Source: Rhizobium nepotum 39/7
Lineage (GTDB): Bacteria > Pseudomonadota > Alphaproteobacteria > Rhizobiales > Rhizobiaceae
NCBI RefSeq assembly: GCF_000949865.1
Contig: NZ_JWJH01000001.1
Span: forward strand, 62,001-126,000
Reading direction: 5' to 3'
DNA length: 64,000 nt
The translations under genes and the position numbers were made by a program. Each line of letters begins with the position of its first letter. Position 1 is the first letter of the stretch. The notes beneath the pieces are model-generated. The model had not been told where the DNA came from, made no database searches, and saw only the letters and a list, made by a program, of their open reading frames with translations. This document shows, piece after piece, positions 37,191 through 46,204 of this stretch.

Positions 37191-38999
37191 ATGGCAACAA
37201 CGGTGACCGACGATCAGCGCAAGAGCGGGGCTAACCTTTCGGGCTTCGATCTCGATTTTCGTGCGCAGCTGCGCATGATGGGCAATGCCTTCTGGACGTC
37301 ACCGGTGCGCAACCGGCTGATATTGCTGTCGATTGCCCTGCTCGTCGTGATATTGCTCACCGCCTATGGCCAGATCAGGCTCAACGAATGGAACGCACCG
37401 TTTTACAACGCGCTGGAACGGCGCGACCTTGGCGCCTTCCTCCATCAGCTTGAGGTCTTCGCGATCATTGCCGGGCTGTTGCTTCTTCTCAACGTCATCC
37501 AGACATGGCTGAACCAGATGACGGCGCTGAACATGCGCGAGGGTCTTGCCAAGGATATGGTGGACCAGTGGCTGAAACCGGGCCGCGCCGCGCGTCTTGC
37601 CGGTTTCGGCACCATCGCGATCAACCCGGACCAGCGTTTGCACGATGACGTTCGCAATCTTGCGGAAAGCAGCACGGCGCTTTCCATTGGCCTTGTAAAT
37701 GCGACGATCCTGCTCATCAGCTTCATCGGCGTTCTCTGGAGCCTGTCGGCGGGCTTTTCCATTACGATCAACGGCGATCCCGTGCCCATTCCGGGATACA
37801 TGGTCTGGGCGGCGATCTTTTATGCAGGCTCGGCATCGCTGCTCAGCAACCTTGTCGGCTACCGTCTGGTCGGGCTGAATGCAGAACGTTATTCGAAAGA
37901 GGCCGAACTGCGCTTTTCTCTGATGCGCGCCAGCGAAAATCTGGCGGCGATTGCGCTCGCGCGTGGTGAAAAAAACGAGAGGCGGCGGATCGGCGTCGAT
38001 ATCGATGCGGTGCTCGGTGTGATCCGGGGCCTTGCCATGGCGATGACGCATCTGACGTGGGTTTCGTCGGGCTACGGGTGGCTGGCGGTCGTCGCGCCCA
38101 TTCTGATTGCCGCGCCGGTTTATTTTTCCGGCAACCTCACCTTCGGCGGGCTGATGATGGCTGTCGGGGCTTTCAACCAGGTCAATACGGCGCTGCGCTG
38201 GTATATCGACAATTTCGGGCCGATCGCCAGCTGGAAGGCGACGTTGCAGCGTGTTTCGGTGTTCCGCAACGCCCTGATCCAGATGGACAGTGTCGAACAG
38301 CATGGTCTGGCGATCGATCTTCAAAGAAGCACGGAGAATGATAAAATCCGCCTCCAGTCGGTGACGATCTGCCGCGATGCCGGTGGGCAGGACCTGGAGC
38401 GGGGTTTTCGCTTGCGCGAGACCGATGTTGAAATCGGACCCGGCGATCGTCTCATGGTCAATGGCGAGCAGGGCGTGAACCGGCGGCTGCTCTTTGCCGC
38501 AATGGCGGGCCTGTGGCCCTGGGGGCAGGGCCGAATAGAAATGCCCGAACAGTCCGATACGCTTTTCATCGCCCAGCACGGCTATCTGCCGACGGGGACG
38601 CTACGCGAAGTTCTGGCCTATCCGCGCGCACCCCAGCGGTTTGCGGAGGAGGACTATGTTGCTGCGCTTACCGCATGCGGGCTCGGTGAGATGGCATCCC
38701 GGCTTGACGAAAACATCCGCTGGGACAAGAAGCTGGATTCGGATGAGCAGGCCAGCCTCAGGATCGCCAATGCGCTGTTGCTGAAGCCGAAATTCATCGT
38801 CATCGACGATTTGCTGGAAGGGCTGGAAAAACAGACGCAGGATACGCTGGCCGAGGTTCTGCGTGGGATCGAAGACGTGGCTATTATCTATATCGGCAGG
38901 TCAGAGACATTTCTGTCTGTTCTTTCCCCGGCTGTGGCCCATCTGGATCACGCCTTTATGAAGGAAAATACAGCGAAACCGGATATCGCTCCGCAATAA
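37191..38999 (+). CDS. SbmA/BacA-YddA-like ABC transporter fusion with degenerate ATPase domain
   Basis: A 602-residue protein of the YddA/ABCD-type family: a membrane domain of about six helices (1-340; LNEWNAPFYNALERRDLGAF, GYRLVGLNAERYSKEAELRFSL) followed by an ABC domain. The ABC motifs are badly eroded. Where GESGSGKSS is expected, residues 425-432 read GEQGVNRR. The signature is KLDSDEQASLRIANALL instead of LSGGEQQR. The Walker B acidic pair is IDDLLEGLE, and the H-loop histidine is missing (YIGRSETF). The frame itself is intact. Such a protein probably cannot hydrolyse ATP normally; it may work by proton motive force like SbmA/BacA, which lacks an ATPase domain. The substrate (peptide-like?) is unknown. 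Confidence 0.85.
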   Translation: MATTVTDDQRKSGANLSGFDLDFRAQLRMMGNAFWTSPVRNRLILLSIALLVVILLTAYGQIRLNEWNAPFYNALERRDLGAFLHQLEVFAIIAGLLLLLNVIQTWLNQMTALNMREGLAKDMVDQWLKPGRAARLAGFGTIAINPDQRLHDDVRNLAESSTALSIGLVNATILLISFIGVLWSLSAGFSITINGDPVPIPGYMVWAAIFYAGSASLLSNLVGYRLVGLNAERYSKEAELRFSLMRASENLAAIALARGEKNERRRIGVDIDAVLGVIRGLAMAMTHLTWVSSGYGWLAVVAPILIAAPVYFSGNLTFGGLMMAVGAFNQVNTALRWYIDNFGPIASWKATLQRVSVFRNALIQMDSVEQHGLAIDLQRSTENDKIRLQSVTICRDAGGQDLERGFRLRETDVEIGPGDRLMVNGEQGVNRRLLFAAMAGLWPWGQGRIEMPEQSDTLFIAQHGYLPTGTLREVLAYPRAPQRFAEEDYVAALTACGLGEMASRLDENIRWDKKLDSDEQASLRIANALLLKPKFIVIDDLLEGLEKQTQDTLAEVLRGIEDVAIIYIGRSETFLSVLSPAVAHLDHAFMKENTAKPDIAPQ

Positions 39000-39041
39000 G
39001 CGGCCGCCGGGCTGTGCGGCCCGTTGGCCCAATCGGGCGGA

Positions 39042-39236
39042 TCAAAGCCGCAAATGCCATTGTTCCGAGTTGAGCCGCTGCTGTTTGGCAAGGCTTACGG
39101 TGCCGCCCGGTCCTTCCTGCGAACGCAGGGCAAGGGTGCCTGTTGCCAGACTGATGGCGACGACGCTGGCGACCGCGAGAACGATACGGTCATAGCGCTG
39201 CTGTATCGTGTTGTTTCCACTCCAGTCATAAGCCAT
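39042..39236 (-). CDS. Small single-pass membrane protein, hypothetical
   Basis: A 64-residue protein starting at MAYDWSGNN, with GGGGG about 9 bases upstream; the frame could begin 13 codons earlier. One hydrophobic helix spans about residues 18-38 (IVLAVASVVAISLATGTLAL), with a polar N-terminus and a basic, Gln-rich tail. No family recognised. It is convergent with the transporter gene and divergent from the thioesterase gene. Confidence 0.5.
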   Translation of the reverse strand: MAYDWSGNNTIQQRYDRIVLAVASVVAISLATGTLALRSQEGPGGTVSLAKQQRLNSEQWHLRL

Positions 39237-39409
39237 TTGCACGCCCCCGCGTTTTTTGGAATCGTGCCCCATCATGGTTAACCGAAGCTTACGATGACGT
39301 CGTGATTCCTTGCTGTTTTGGAAAGGCTGCCGCGAAAAATCAGCTATTGGCTGATGGGAGGCTGTTGTTTAAATCCGGCGGCGGGAGGTTCTTGAAAGGA
39401 ATTTGAGAC

Positions 39410-39799
39410 ATGGACCAGCAACCGCCCACCGATATGGAACTCACGCTCAGAACGCTTGCCATGCCGGCGGACGCCAATCCGGCCGGCGATATTTTCGGCG
39501 GCTGGGTCATGTCGCAGATGGACCTTGCGGCCTTCGTCCGCGCCAATGATGTGGCGGGCGGGCGTACCGTTACCGTGGCGGTTCATGAAATCGTCTTCAA
39601 GAAACCGGTCAAGATCGGCGATACCTTGTGCGTCTACACCAGGATCGAAAAGGTCGGGCGCACCTCCGTCACACTCAAGATTGAGGCTTGGACCCGCAGG
39701 CATTATCAGGATTCCCGGGAAAAGGTCACCGAGGCCGTCTTCATCATGGTCGCTGTGGACGACAAGGGTGAGCCGCGTCCCGTTCGCAAAGAAGTGTGA
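39410..39799 (+). CDS. Acyl-CoA thioesterase, YciA-like hotdog protein
   Basis: A 129-residue single hotdog-fold thioesterase. ANPAGDIFGGWVMSQMDLAAF contains the family's active-site Asp and Gly-rich helix start, followed by VHEIVFKKPVKIGDTLCVYTRI and VTEAVFIMVAVDDKGEPRPV. Length and motifs match YciA, which hydrolyses a broad range of acyl-CoAs. AGGAA precedes the ATG. It appears to be monocistronic; the next gene starts 114 bp downstream after an AT-rich gap. Confidence 0.92.
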   Translation: MDQQPPTDMELTLRTLAMPADANPAGDIFGGWVMSQMDLAAFVRANDVAGGRTVTVAVHEIVFKKPVKIGDTLCVYTRIEKVGRTSVTLKIEAWTRRHYQDSREKVTEAVFIMVAVDDKGEPRPVRKEV

Positions 39800-39912
39800 A
39801 GCGACACTCCGCCGTCCTGTTCATTGATCGCCAGACGCCCAATAATTGAGAAATATCCAATTTATTTATCAATTTTTGCGATCAAGGTATGGAATAGGGC
39901 GGGGATCAGGCT

Positions 39913-41094
39913 GTGACCATTCCAGGTGTTGTTATTGTTGGTGGCGCTCACGGCACGCTTGCCCTTGCCCGCAGCCTTGGCGCCCTTGATGTGCCTGTGC
40001 ACTATCTCACCCATGATTCACCCCTGCCGGGCTGGTCGCGTTTCGTTCGGGAAACGATCCGCTGGCCGGGGCCGCATGATGCCGGGGCTTTGGCGTTTTT
40101 GCGCGAGATGGCGGGGAAACATCATCTGAAAGGTTGCCTTCTGGTGCCATCGGGGGATGGTGAGGTTCAACTTGTTTCGCAACATCGCGATGAGCTTTCC
40201 GCCCTTTATGAGATCGTCCTGCCGGATTGGACCTCTCTGCAATGGATCTGCGAGAAGCCGCTGCTCTACAAACGCGCCGCGGAGCTTGGCGTCAGTTTTC
40301 CCCGGACATATGCGCTGACATCGACCGCTGACATCGATGCGCTGGAGGTGAGGTTTCCCGTTATCCTCAAGCCGAATATGGGTGGCGGCGACACCGTGAT
40401 CTCCCGGGCGAAGGTTATCCGCGCCGATGACAGGCAGACGCTGAAAGCGGCCTTTGCCGAGGCGAGCGGCGAGATCGGTGCGGGCAATGTCGTGGTACAG
40501 GAACTCATTCCCGGCGGAGGAGAAAGCCAGTTTTCCTATGCGGCGCTCTGGCGGAATGGCGAACCGGTTGCCGAATTCACCGCCCGGCGTGCACGCCAAT
40601 ATCCTGTCGATTTCGGTTATACCAGCACCTGTGTCGAGGTGGTCGACAACCGGCAAGCGATCGATGCGGCCCGGAAAATATTGAAATCCGTTGGTCACAG
40701 CGGGCTTGTCGAGGTGGAATTCAAGCGCGATGGCAGGGATGGATCGCTGAAACTTCTCGATGTCAATCCACGCCCATGGTCATGGTTCGGCCTGTGTTCG
40801 GCCGCCGGCATCGATCTTGGCGCGCTGCTGTGGCAAGTTGCCAATGACATGCCGACCGGCCAGTCCTTCGATGCGCGGCAAGGCGTTTCCTGGTCCTATC
40901 TTGTCCGCGATGCCATTGCTGCGTTCACATTGAACCGGCGGGGGCAGGGGGGCAATTATTTCGCCTCTCTGCGCAAAATCCGCAGCTGGGCCGCTTTCGC
41001 GCCTAACGATCCCTTGCCGGGCCTGATCGACCTGCCGCTTACGGTCTGGAGAGTTATCAAAAAACGGGTTCTGCCCGGTCTGAAGTCACGGTAG
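39913..41094 (+). CDS. ATP-grasp domain protein
   Basis: A 393-residue ATP-grasp enzyme: an N-terminal Rossmann-like preATP-grasp part (VVIVGGAHGTLALARSLGALD), a central lysine-containing lid (FPVILKPNMGGGDTVISRAKV, VVVQELIPGGGE) and the metal-binding LVEVEFKRDGRDGSLKLLDVNPRPW near residues 255-280. GTG start after GGGGATCAGG. Enzymes of this carboxylate-amine ligase type join a carboxylate to an amine or similar group. The polysaccharide deacetylase gene follows almost without gap, so the pair may tailor a cell-surface glycan or a lipid- or sugar-linked amino acid. The substrate cannot be read from sequence. Confidence 0.85.
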   Translation: MTIPGVVIVGGAHGTLALARSLGALDVPVHYLTHDSPLPGWSRFVRETIRWPGPHDAGALAFLREMAGKHHLKGCLLVPSGDGEVQLVSQHRDELSALYEIVLPDWTSLQWICEKPLLYKRAAELGVSFPRTYALTSTADIDALEVRFPVILKPNMGGGDTVISRAKVIRADDRQTLKAAFAEASGEIGAGNVVVQELIPGGGESQFSYAALWRNGEPVAEFTARRARQYPVDFGYTSTCVEVVDNRQAIDAARKILKSVGHSGLVEVEFKRDGRDGSLKLLDVNPRPWSWFGLCSAAGIDLGALLWQVANDMPTGQSFDARQGVSWSYLVRDAIAAFTLNRRGQGGNYFASLRKIRSWAAFAPNDPLPGLIDLPLTVWRVIKKRVLPGLKSR

Positions 41095-41100
41095 TTGGCG

Positions 41101-42150
41101 ATGGTGTTCTTGCAGTCGGTAAAACGCTCGCTGAAATATGGGGCCATAAGAACGGGGCTAGAGGTTGCTTCCCTGCCGGCGGTTCGTGCGGCTATCCCAT
41201 TCTTTGCCGGACGCGGCGCGATCTTCACGCTCCACCATGTTCGCCCGGATGCGGATGTTTCGGCTTTTGCACCGAATGTGCACCTGTCGATCACGCCGCA
41301 GTTTCTGGAAGAGGCGATAGTGGCCGCGCTCGAATGCGGTCTTGTGCCCGTTCATCTGCATGATCTGCCGCGCTTGCTCACCGATAATTCCGAGGAGCGG
41401 GCGTTTTGCGCCTTCACGCTTGACGATGGTTATCGCAACAATGTCGAATATGCCGCTCCGGTCTTCCGCAAATACGCCGTTCCCTACACGATTTTCATCA
41501 CGCCGGGCTTTGTCGAGCGGACGCGCAGCATGTGGTGGGAGACCGCTGCCGCGCTGACGCAAAAGGCGGCGTCCTTCGACTTTGATTTCGGGGCAGGGCC
41601 GGAACAGGTGAAATCCTCCAGCCCTTGGCAAAAAGCTGACGCATTCGCGCGTCTGGAAAACTTCGTCCAGGGCTTCGCGGAGGATGAGGCGGTGGAGAGG
41701 ATCGACCGTACGGCGAGGCAATATGGTATCGATCCGATCGCCATCGTAGACGAACTCGTCATGGATGCGGCCGAACTCAAGGCGTTGTCGGGTGATCCCC
41801 TGGTTCATCTCGGCGCGCATACCATGACGCATGTGAACATGCGCAAGATCGATGCGGCGCGTCTGGCCTACGAGATCGAGGAATCGACGCGCCGGATAGA
41901 GGCCTATGTCGCGCATCGGCCACAATCCTTTTCCTATCCCTATGGCTCGACAAAGGCGGTGGGAGAACGCGAAGCGAATGCGATATTCTCAGCGGGATTT
42001 CCCGTGGCGGTCACCACGCAGGCGGGTGTTCTCGGACCCCGCAGCCTCGAAACGCCGATGCTTCTGCCGCGCGTGTCGCTGAACGGGCGTTTTCAAAAAA
42101 AGCGCTTTGTCAAAGCGCTTATCTCAGGCTTGCCTTTCCGCTTCATCTAG
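41101..42150 (+). CDS. Polysaccharide deacetylase family protein (NodB-homology domain)
   Basis: A 349-residue carbohydrate esterase 4-type protein. The metal and catalytic motifs are present: Asp pair in FTLDDGYRNN (about residue 104), the histidines in LGAHTMTHVNM, and PQSFSYPYGS further on. The insert between these (about 145-220) is longer than in NodB. ATG at 41101 is preferred to the TTG at 41095 directly after the previous stop. No clear signal peptide is present. It pairs with the ATP-grasp gene and likely de-N-acetylates a surface-glycan precursor or related sugar; that is inference. Confidence 0.87.
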   Translation: MVFLQSVKRSLKYGAIRTGLEVASLPAVRAAIPFFAGRGAIFTLHHVRPDADVSAFAPNVHLSITPQFLEEAIVAALECGLVPVHLHDLPRLLTDNSEERAFCAFTLDDGYRNNVEYAAPVFRKYAVPYTIFITPGFVERTRSMWWETAAALTQKAASFDFDFGAGPEQVKSSSPWQKADAFARLENFVQGFAEDEAVERIDRTARQYGIDPIAIVDELVMDAAELKALSGDPLVHLGAHTMTHVNMRKIDAARLAYEIEESTRRIEAYVAHRPQSFSYPYGSTKAVGEREANAIFSAGFPVAVTTQAGVLGPRSLETPMLLPRVSLNGRFQKKRFVKALISGLPFRFI

Positions 42151-42262
42151 CGACGAAAAGCCGTTCGTCGTCTTCCGTTCCTGATCTTGCCGTCTGATGG
42201 ATGGCGGCCGGCTTGGTTAATCGAAGCGCCGCATTATTTTTGTTATTCACTTCCATTTATCT

Positions 42263-42279
42263 ATTGATTATAAATCAAT
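42263..42279. promoter_or_regulatory. Perfect palindrome upstream of the acid-sugar kinase gene
   Basis: ATTGATT-ATA-AATCAAT is a perfect 7-bp-arm inverted repeat in an AT-rich stretch 45 bp upstream of the kinase start. GntR/FadR regulators bind palindromes of this size, and the GntR gene is cotranscribed with the kinase, so it is a candidate autoregulatory operator. Confidence 0.45.
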
Positions 42280-42323
42280 TTATCGAAGGAAAACATGACA
42301 ACTTTTTTCTAAGGTTTTCGCCC

Positions 42324-43364
42324 GTGCTGTTGATTTTTGCCGACGACCTGACCGGCGCGCTTGATGCGGCCGCCCCCTTTGCGGGGCGGGGGCTTTCGAC
42401 CGAGGTTGCGATCGGTATTGACGGCGTCGGTGCGGCACTGGCGGATGCGCCGGCCGTTCTCAGCGTCAATCTGGGGTGCCGGGATGGCGAGGCGGATGAA
42501 GCCCGCCGTCGGACGGAGGAACTTCTGACGCTGGTTCCGGCCGGCACAGTTCTGTTCAAGAAGATCGATTCCCGCCTGAAAGGGCATATCGCTGCGGAAA
42601 TGGACGCGATTTCCTACCGCCATGCGCTTGTCGCCCCCGCCATTCCTGATTTCGGGCGTATCGTCGTTGGCGGGGCCGTGTCCGGTTTTGGCGTCGATGA
42701 CGCCATTCCGGTTGATGAAAGGCTGGGCGGGCACACCAGCCGCTGCACGATACCCGATACCCGATCCCAGGCGGACATCAGCGAGGCTCTCGTCGCCGGA
42801 CGGGCAAATGGGGTCGATCTCCTGGTGGGTGCGCGGGGCCTTGCCGAGGCGCTGGCCGAAATGATGGCGGCACGGACTGTGCCTGAACCGGCGACCATTC
42901 CCGTGGGCAAGGGGCTTTTCGTCATCGGTTCGCGCGACCCGATCACCATGGAACAAATTGAAGTCCTCAAGGGTACCGGCTTTGCGTCTGTCATCGATGC
43001 ATCCAATGGTGTCGTGCCTTCTAAGGCAGGTGATGGCTCTGGCCTGACACTCGTTCAGGCGACACAAGGGACTGAAGATGTTTCGCCGCTCAAGGTCGCC
43101 GACCGGCTGGCGCAAGGGGTCGTGCCTCACTTCACGGACGGGGCAACCACGCTGTTGTTGTCCGGTGGGGCCACGGCCGAAGCCGTACTGCGCGGCATGG
43201 ATATCTCGCGTCTTCGTCTTGCCGGCGAATGCCTGCCCGGTCTCGGTGTCGGCTGGTCCGGCGGCCAATGTTTTATTGCGAAGTCCGGCGGTTTTGGGCA
43301 AGCTGACACGTTGAAACGAATTGCGAAAATGATGCTTGGCGAAAATGACGCCGGAGAGAGCTGA
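42324..43364 (+). CDS. DUF1537 four-carbon acid sugar kinase (DtnK/OtnK-like)
   Basis: A 346-residue kinase of the DUF1537 family. The start is GTG at 42324, with AAGG at 42311-42314 spaced 9 bases; the longer upstream frame has no such site. N-terminal substrate domain: LIFADDLTGALDAAAPFAGRG and LFKKIDSRLKGHIAAEMDA. C-terminal nucleotide domain: LLLSGGATAEAVLRGM and FIAKSGGFGQADTL. Known members phosphorylate threonate, erythronate or their 2-oxo forms at C4. It is shorter than the roughly 420 residues I expect for the family. With the PdxA-type gene across the locus it matches the D-threonate to dihydroxyacetone phosphate route. The GntR gene follows after 4 bp. Confidence 0.9.
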   Translation: MLLIFADDLTGALDAAAPFAGRGLSTEVAIGIDGVGAALADAPAVLSVNLGCRDGEADEARRRTEELLTLVPAGTVLFKKIDSRLKGHIAAEMDAISYRHALVAPAIPDFGRIVVGGAVSGFGVDDAIPVDERLGGHTSRCTIPDTRSQADISEALVAGRANGVDLLVGARGLAEALAEMMAARTVPEPATIPVGKGLFVIGSRDPITMEQIEVLKGTGFASVIDASNGVVPSKAGDGSGLTLVQATQGTEDVSPLKVADRLAQGVVPHFTDGATTLLLSGGATAEAVLRGMDISRLRLAGECLPGLGVGWSGGQCFIAKSGGFGQADTLKRIAKMMLGENDAGES

Positions 43365-43368
43365 CCAG

Positions 43369-44076
43369 ATGGGGCTGATGAAAGAAACGGCGCGCAAGGC
43401 ACTTCCGGACATTATTTTCGAGCGAATGCACCGGGCGATCAAATCCGGCGCCTATAAGCCAGATGAGCGGCTGCCGACCGAACATGAACTGGCCATGGAG
43501 TTCGAAGTGTCGAGGCCGGTTGTCCGCGAGGCCCTGCGGCGGTTGCGCGAGCAGGGGTTCATCTATTCCCGAAGAGGCTCGGGCAGCTATGTGCGGGCAT
43601 TCGGCCTGCGCGAACCGCTGGGTTTCGGCCAGCTGGAAAATGTCGCCGATCTTCTGAACTGTTATGAATTCCGGCTGACGCTGGAGCCGGCAGCGGCGGC
43701 GGCCGCGGCCCTGCGGCATGATGGTGAAAGGCTGTCGGCGATCAAAAAGGCGCTGGAGTTGATGCGGGACGCCACCAATCGCCAGTCTCACCGGGAGGAT
43801 GCCGACTACCAGTTCCACCTCGCCATCGCGCGGGCGGCAAGGAACAGTTATTTCTCGACCGCCATGGAGGCTCTGAAAGACCATATCGCGGTTGGAATGA
43901 AGTTTCACGGCATGTCGGTGAAGCGCGAGGCATCCGGCCTCACGCGCGTGTTTGCCGAGCATGAGGCGATAGCGAATGCGATAGCGGATGGCGATGCGGA
44001 GGCCGCGCGGCGGTTGATGCTGGAGCATCTAACGGGATCGCGCGACCGCCTGTTCGAATCCTCGCATACGGATTGA
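43369..44076 (+). CDS. FadR-subfamily GntR regulator of the acid-sugar locus
   Basis: A 235-residue regulator with a GntR winged helix (about 15-80; YKPDERLPTEHELAMEFEVS, RPVVREALRRLREQGFI) and an FCD effector domain (DYQFHLAIARAA, EHEAIANAIADGDAEAA). GGAGAG before the ATG at 43369 decides the start, 4 bp after the kinase stop; earlier starts overlap the kinase gene. Most likely it represses the kinase, dehydrogenase, aldolase and importer genes around it and is relieved by a sugar acid. It is convergent with the iron alcohol dehydrogenase gene. Confidence 0.9.
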   Translation: MGLMKETARKALPDIIFERMHRAIKSGAYKPDERLPTEHELAMEFEVSRPVVREALRRLREQGFIYSRRGSGSYVRAFGLREPLGFGQLENVADLLNCYEFRLTLEPAAAAAAALRHDGERLSAIKKALELMRDATNRQSHREDADYQFHLAIARAARNSYFSTAMEALKDHIAVGMKFHGMSVKREASGLTRVFAEHEAIANAIADGDAEAARRLMLEHLTGSRDRLFESSHTD

Positions 44077-44123
44077 TGAAGTGACGGCAAACCGATGCGC
44101 GCGACTGCGCATCGGATTTTCCC

Positions 44124-45242
44124 TCAGAAGGCGCGGCGGTAAATGCCGAGCACGTCCTCGAGGCTCATATCGATGGGATTGTTGTCCATCAGTCGGCGGA
44201 TTGCGTGCGCGTCTTCGGCATAACGGGAAAGATCGCTTTCGCTTGCTCCGTGCCTAGCGAGTGACATTTCAATGCCGAGGCCGGCGCAGAAATCCGTCGC
44301 CGCCTTGCTAAGGTCATCAGGTGAAAGATGCGCGCGAAGCCCGAGCGCTCCGGCCACTTCCGCTGTCTTTGCCGAAACCGCAGGCTGATTGAAGGCCAGA
44401 ACATGCGGGAAGACGATGGCGTTCGCCAATCCGTGCGGCAGGTTGAGAAGCGTGCCCAGCGGATAAGCGATGGCGTGACCGGCCGCCGTATTGACCGGGC
44501 CAAGGCAGATGCCGCCATAATAGGAGGCCAGCATCATTCCTTCCCGCGCTTCGGTATCGCCGCCATCACGAACGGCGCGCGCCAGATATTTGCCCACCAG
44601 CGCAAAACCCATGCGAGCGAAACCGTCGATCATCGGATGGGCCTTGCGGTTGGTAAAAGCCTCCACACAATGGGCCATGGCGTCCACCCCCGTTGCCGCC
44701 GTAACGGCTGGTGGCACGGAATAGGTGAGTTCCGGATCGAGAATGGCGAAATCCGCGATCAGATAAGGGCTTTCGACCGCGATCTTGTTGCCCTTGACGG
44801 GATCGGTGATGAGCGATCGGATGCCGGCTTCCGATCCGGTTCCGGCGGTGGTGGCGATCTGCACGAGCCTTGTGTCGCGTCCGGCAACTCGGTTGGGCCC
44901 AGCCACATCCTCAAGCGTCTGAGTGGAATTCCAGAGTGCGGCGACCAGCTTTGCCACATCCATCACCGAGCCGCCGCCGAGGCCGATGATGAGATCGGGT
45001 TTGGCAGCGCGCGCCGCCGCCAGTGCGGCATCAAGCGTTGCCGTGTCGGGCTCGCCGGGAATGGCGTCGAAAACGGTGAAAGCGCCCTGCAATTGCAGCC
45101 GCTCAGCGAATTTCGCAGTCAGCGGCGTGGCGATCACCAGGGTTGATGCGGTTTCGCCGGCCCAGGCACCGACCTGTGAAATGGTGCCAGCGCCAATTGC
45201 GAGCCTGCGCGGCTGGTGGATGAGAATGGAAGCTGTGGACAT
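44124..45242 (-). CDS. Iron-containing alcohol dehydrogenase
   Basis: A 372-residue type III alcohol dehydrogenase. The nucleotide-binding IIGLGGGSVMDVAKLVA lies near residue 90 and the TTAGTGSEAG motif near 135. Metal ligands fall in VDAMAHCVEAFTN, AAGHAIAYPLG and LPHGLANAIVFPHVL. AAAGGA spaced 8 bases favours the ATG at 45242; an ATG at 45251 overlapping the PdxA stop is the alternative. In the proposed pathway it would reduce a four-carbon aldehyde acid to an aldonate, or run the reverse reaction. It follows the PdxA and BNR genes in the same minus-strand transcript. Confidence 0.9.
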   Translation of the reverse strand: MSTASILIHQPRRLAIGAGTISQVGAWAGETASTLVIATPLTAKFAERLQLQGAFTVFDAIPGEPDTATLDAALAAARAAKPDLIIGLGGGSVMDVAKLVAALWNSTQTLEDVAGPNRVAGRDTRLVQIATTAGTGSEAGIRSLITDPVKGNKIAVESPYLIADFAILDPELTYSVPPAVTAATGVDAMAHCVEAFTNRKAHPMIDGFARMGFALVGKYLARAVRDGGDTEAREGMMLASYYGGICLGPVNTAAGHAIAYPLGTLLNLPHGLANAIVFPHVLAFNQPAVSAKTAEVAGALGLRAHLSPDDLSKAATDFCAGLGIEMSLARHGASESDLSRYAEDAHAIRRLMDNNPIDMSLEDVLGIYRRAF

Positions 45243-45247
45243 GGTGC

Positions 45248-46204
45248 TCATCCTTTCGCGCTCTTGCCCGCCACGAGCTTGCGCGCATAGGCGATGGCCT
45301 CTTTCATGTTGCCGTGATTGGCGATGCCTTTGCCGGCAATGTCGAAGGCCGTGCCGTGATCGACGGAGGTACGGTCTATAGGCAGATCGACCGAGACATT
45401 GACGGCGGTATCGAAGGCCACGAGCTTGATGGGGATGTGGCCCTGATCGTGATATTGCGCAACGACGAGATCGAAAGCGCCCGAATAGGCCCGGTGGAAC
45501 ACGGTATCGGCGGAAATCGGCCCTTGCACCTCGATGCCTTCGGCGCGCGCGGCTGCAACAGCCGGCGCAATCTGGTCGTCGTCCTCGGTGCCGAATAGGC
45601 CGTTTTCGCCGCAATGCGGATTGATGCCGGCAACTGCGATGCGCGGACGCTCGTAACCGATGCGCTTCAAATGGGCATCGCCGGCGCGGATCGTCGCCAG
45701 CACCCGTTCCGTCGTGGCGCGGCGAATGGCTTCCTGCAGGGAAACATGGGTCGAGACGTGAATGACCTTCAGCCGTTCGGAGGCAAGCAGCATATAGGCC
45801 GCCGAAGAACCGGTCAGGCTGCGCAGCATGCCGGTGTGCCCGTCATAATGGTGGCCTGCGAGGTTTAAGGCTTCCTTGTTGATCGGCGCGGTGACGATGC
45901 AGCCGATTGCACCTGCTTCGGCATCGCGAACGGCCTTCTCAATGAAACGGAAGGCGGCGTCTCCGGCCACGGGCGACAGCGTGCCCCAGGGCAGCGGCGC
46001 GCCTTCCACAGGCAGGTTGACGACATGGCCGGTGAGATCGATGTCGACGCCAAGTGCCTGCCGCGCCGCTTCCAGTGTGGCGAGGTTGCCGTAAATCCGC
46101 GTCGCTGCGCGATCCGTGGCGGACATTTCGGCGAGTGCGCGGACGGTGATTTCCGGGCCGACGCCGCAGGGGTCACCCATGGTGATGCCAATGATGTTGC
46201 TCAT
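45248..46204 (-). CDS. PdxA-family dehydrogenase (PdxA2-type, 4-phospho-threonate/erythronate)
   Basis: A 318-residue metal-dependent NAD dehydrogenase of the PdxA family. Motifs: [13 protein letters not shown] at the N-terminus, [26 protein letters not shown], the metal-binding [12 protein letters not shown], and [13 protein letters not shown] at the C-terminus. Canonical PdxA makes pyridoxine precursor from 4-phosphohydroxy-threonine; PdxA2 paralogues oxidise and decarboxylate 4-phospho-D-threonate or erythronate to dihydroxyacetone phosphate. The neighbouring DUF1537 kinase strongly favours PdxA2. Its ATG overlaps the BNR gene stop (ATGA). The ATG at 46204 is chosen over the long upstream frame on the basis of this overlap and the family N-terminus. 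Confidence 0.92.
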   Translation of the reverse strand: MSNIIGITMGDPCGVGPEITVRALAEMSATDRAATRIYGNLATLEAARQALGVDIDLTGHVVNLPVEGAPLPWGTLSPVAGDAAFRFIEKAVRDAEAGAIGCIVTAPINKEALNLAGHHYDGHTGMLRSLTGSSAAYMLLASERLKVIHVSTHVSLQEAIRRATTERVLATIRAGDAHLKRIGYERPRIAVAGINPHCGENGLFGTEDDDQIAPAVAAARAEGIEVQGPISADTVFHRAYSGAFDLVVAQYHDQGHIPIKLVAFDTAVNVSVDLPIDRTSVDHGTAFDIAGKGIANHGNMKEAIAYARKLVAGKSAKG

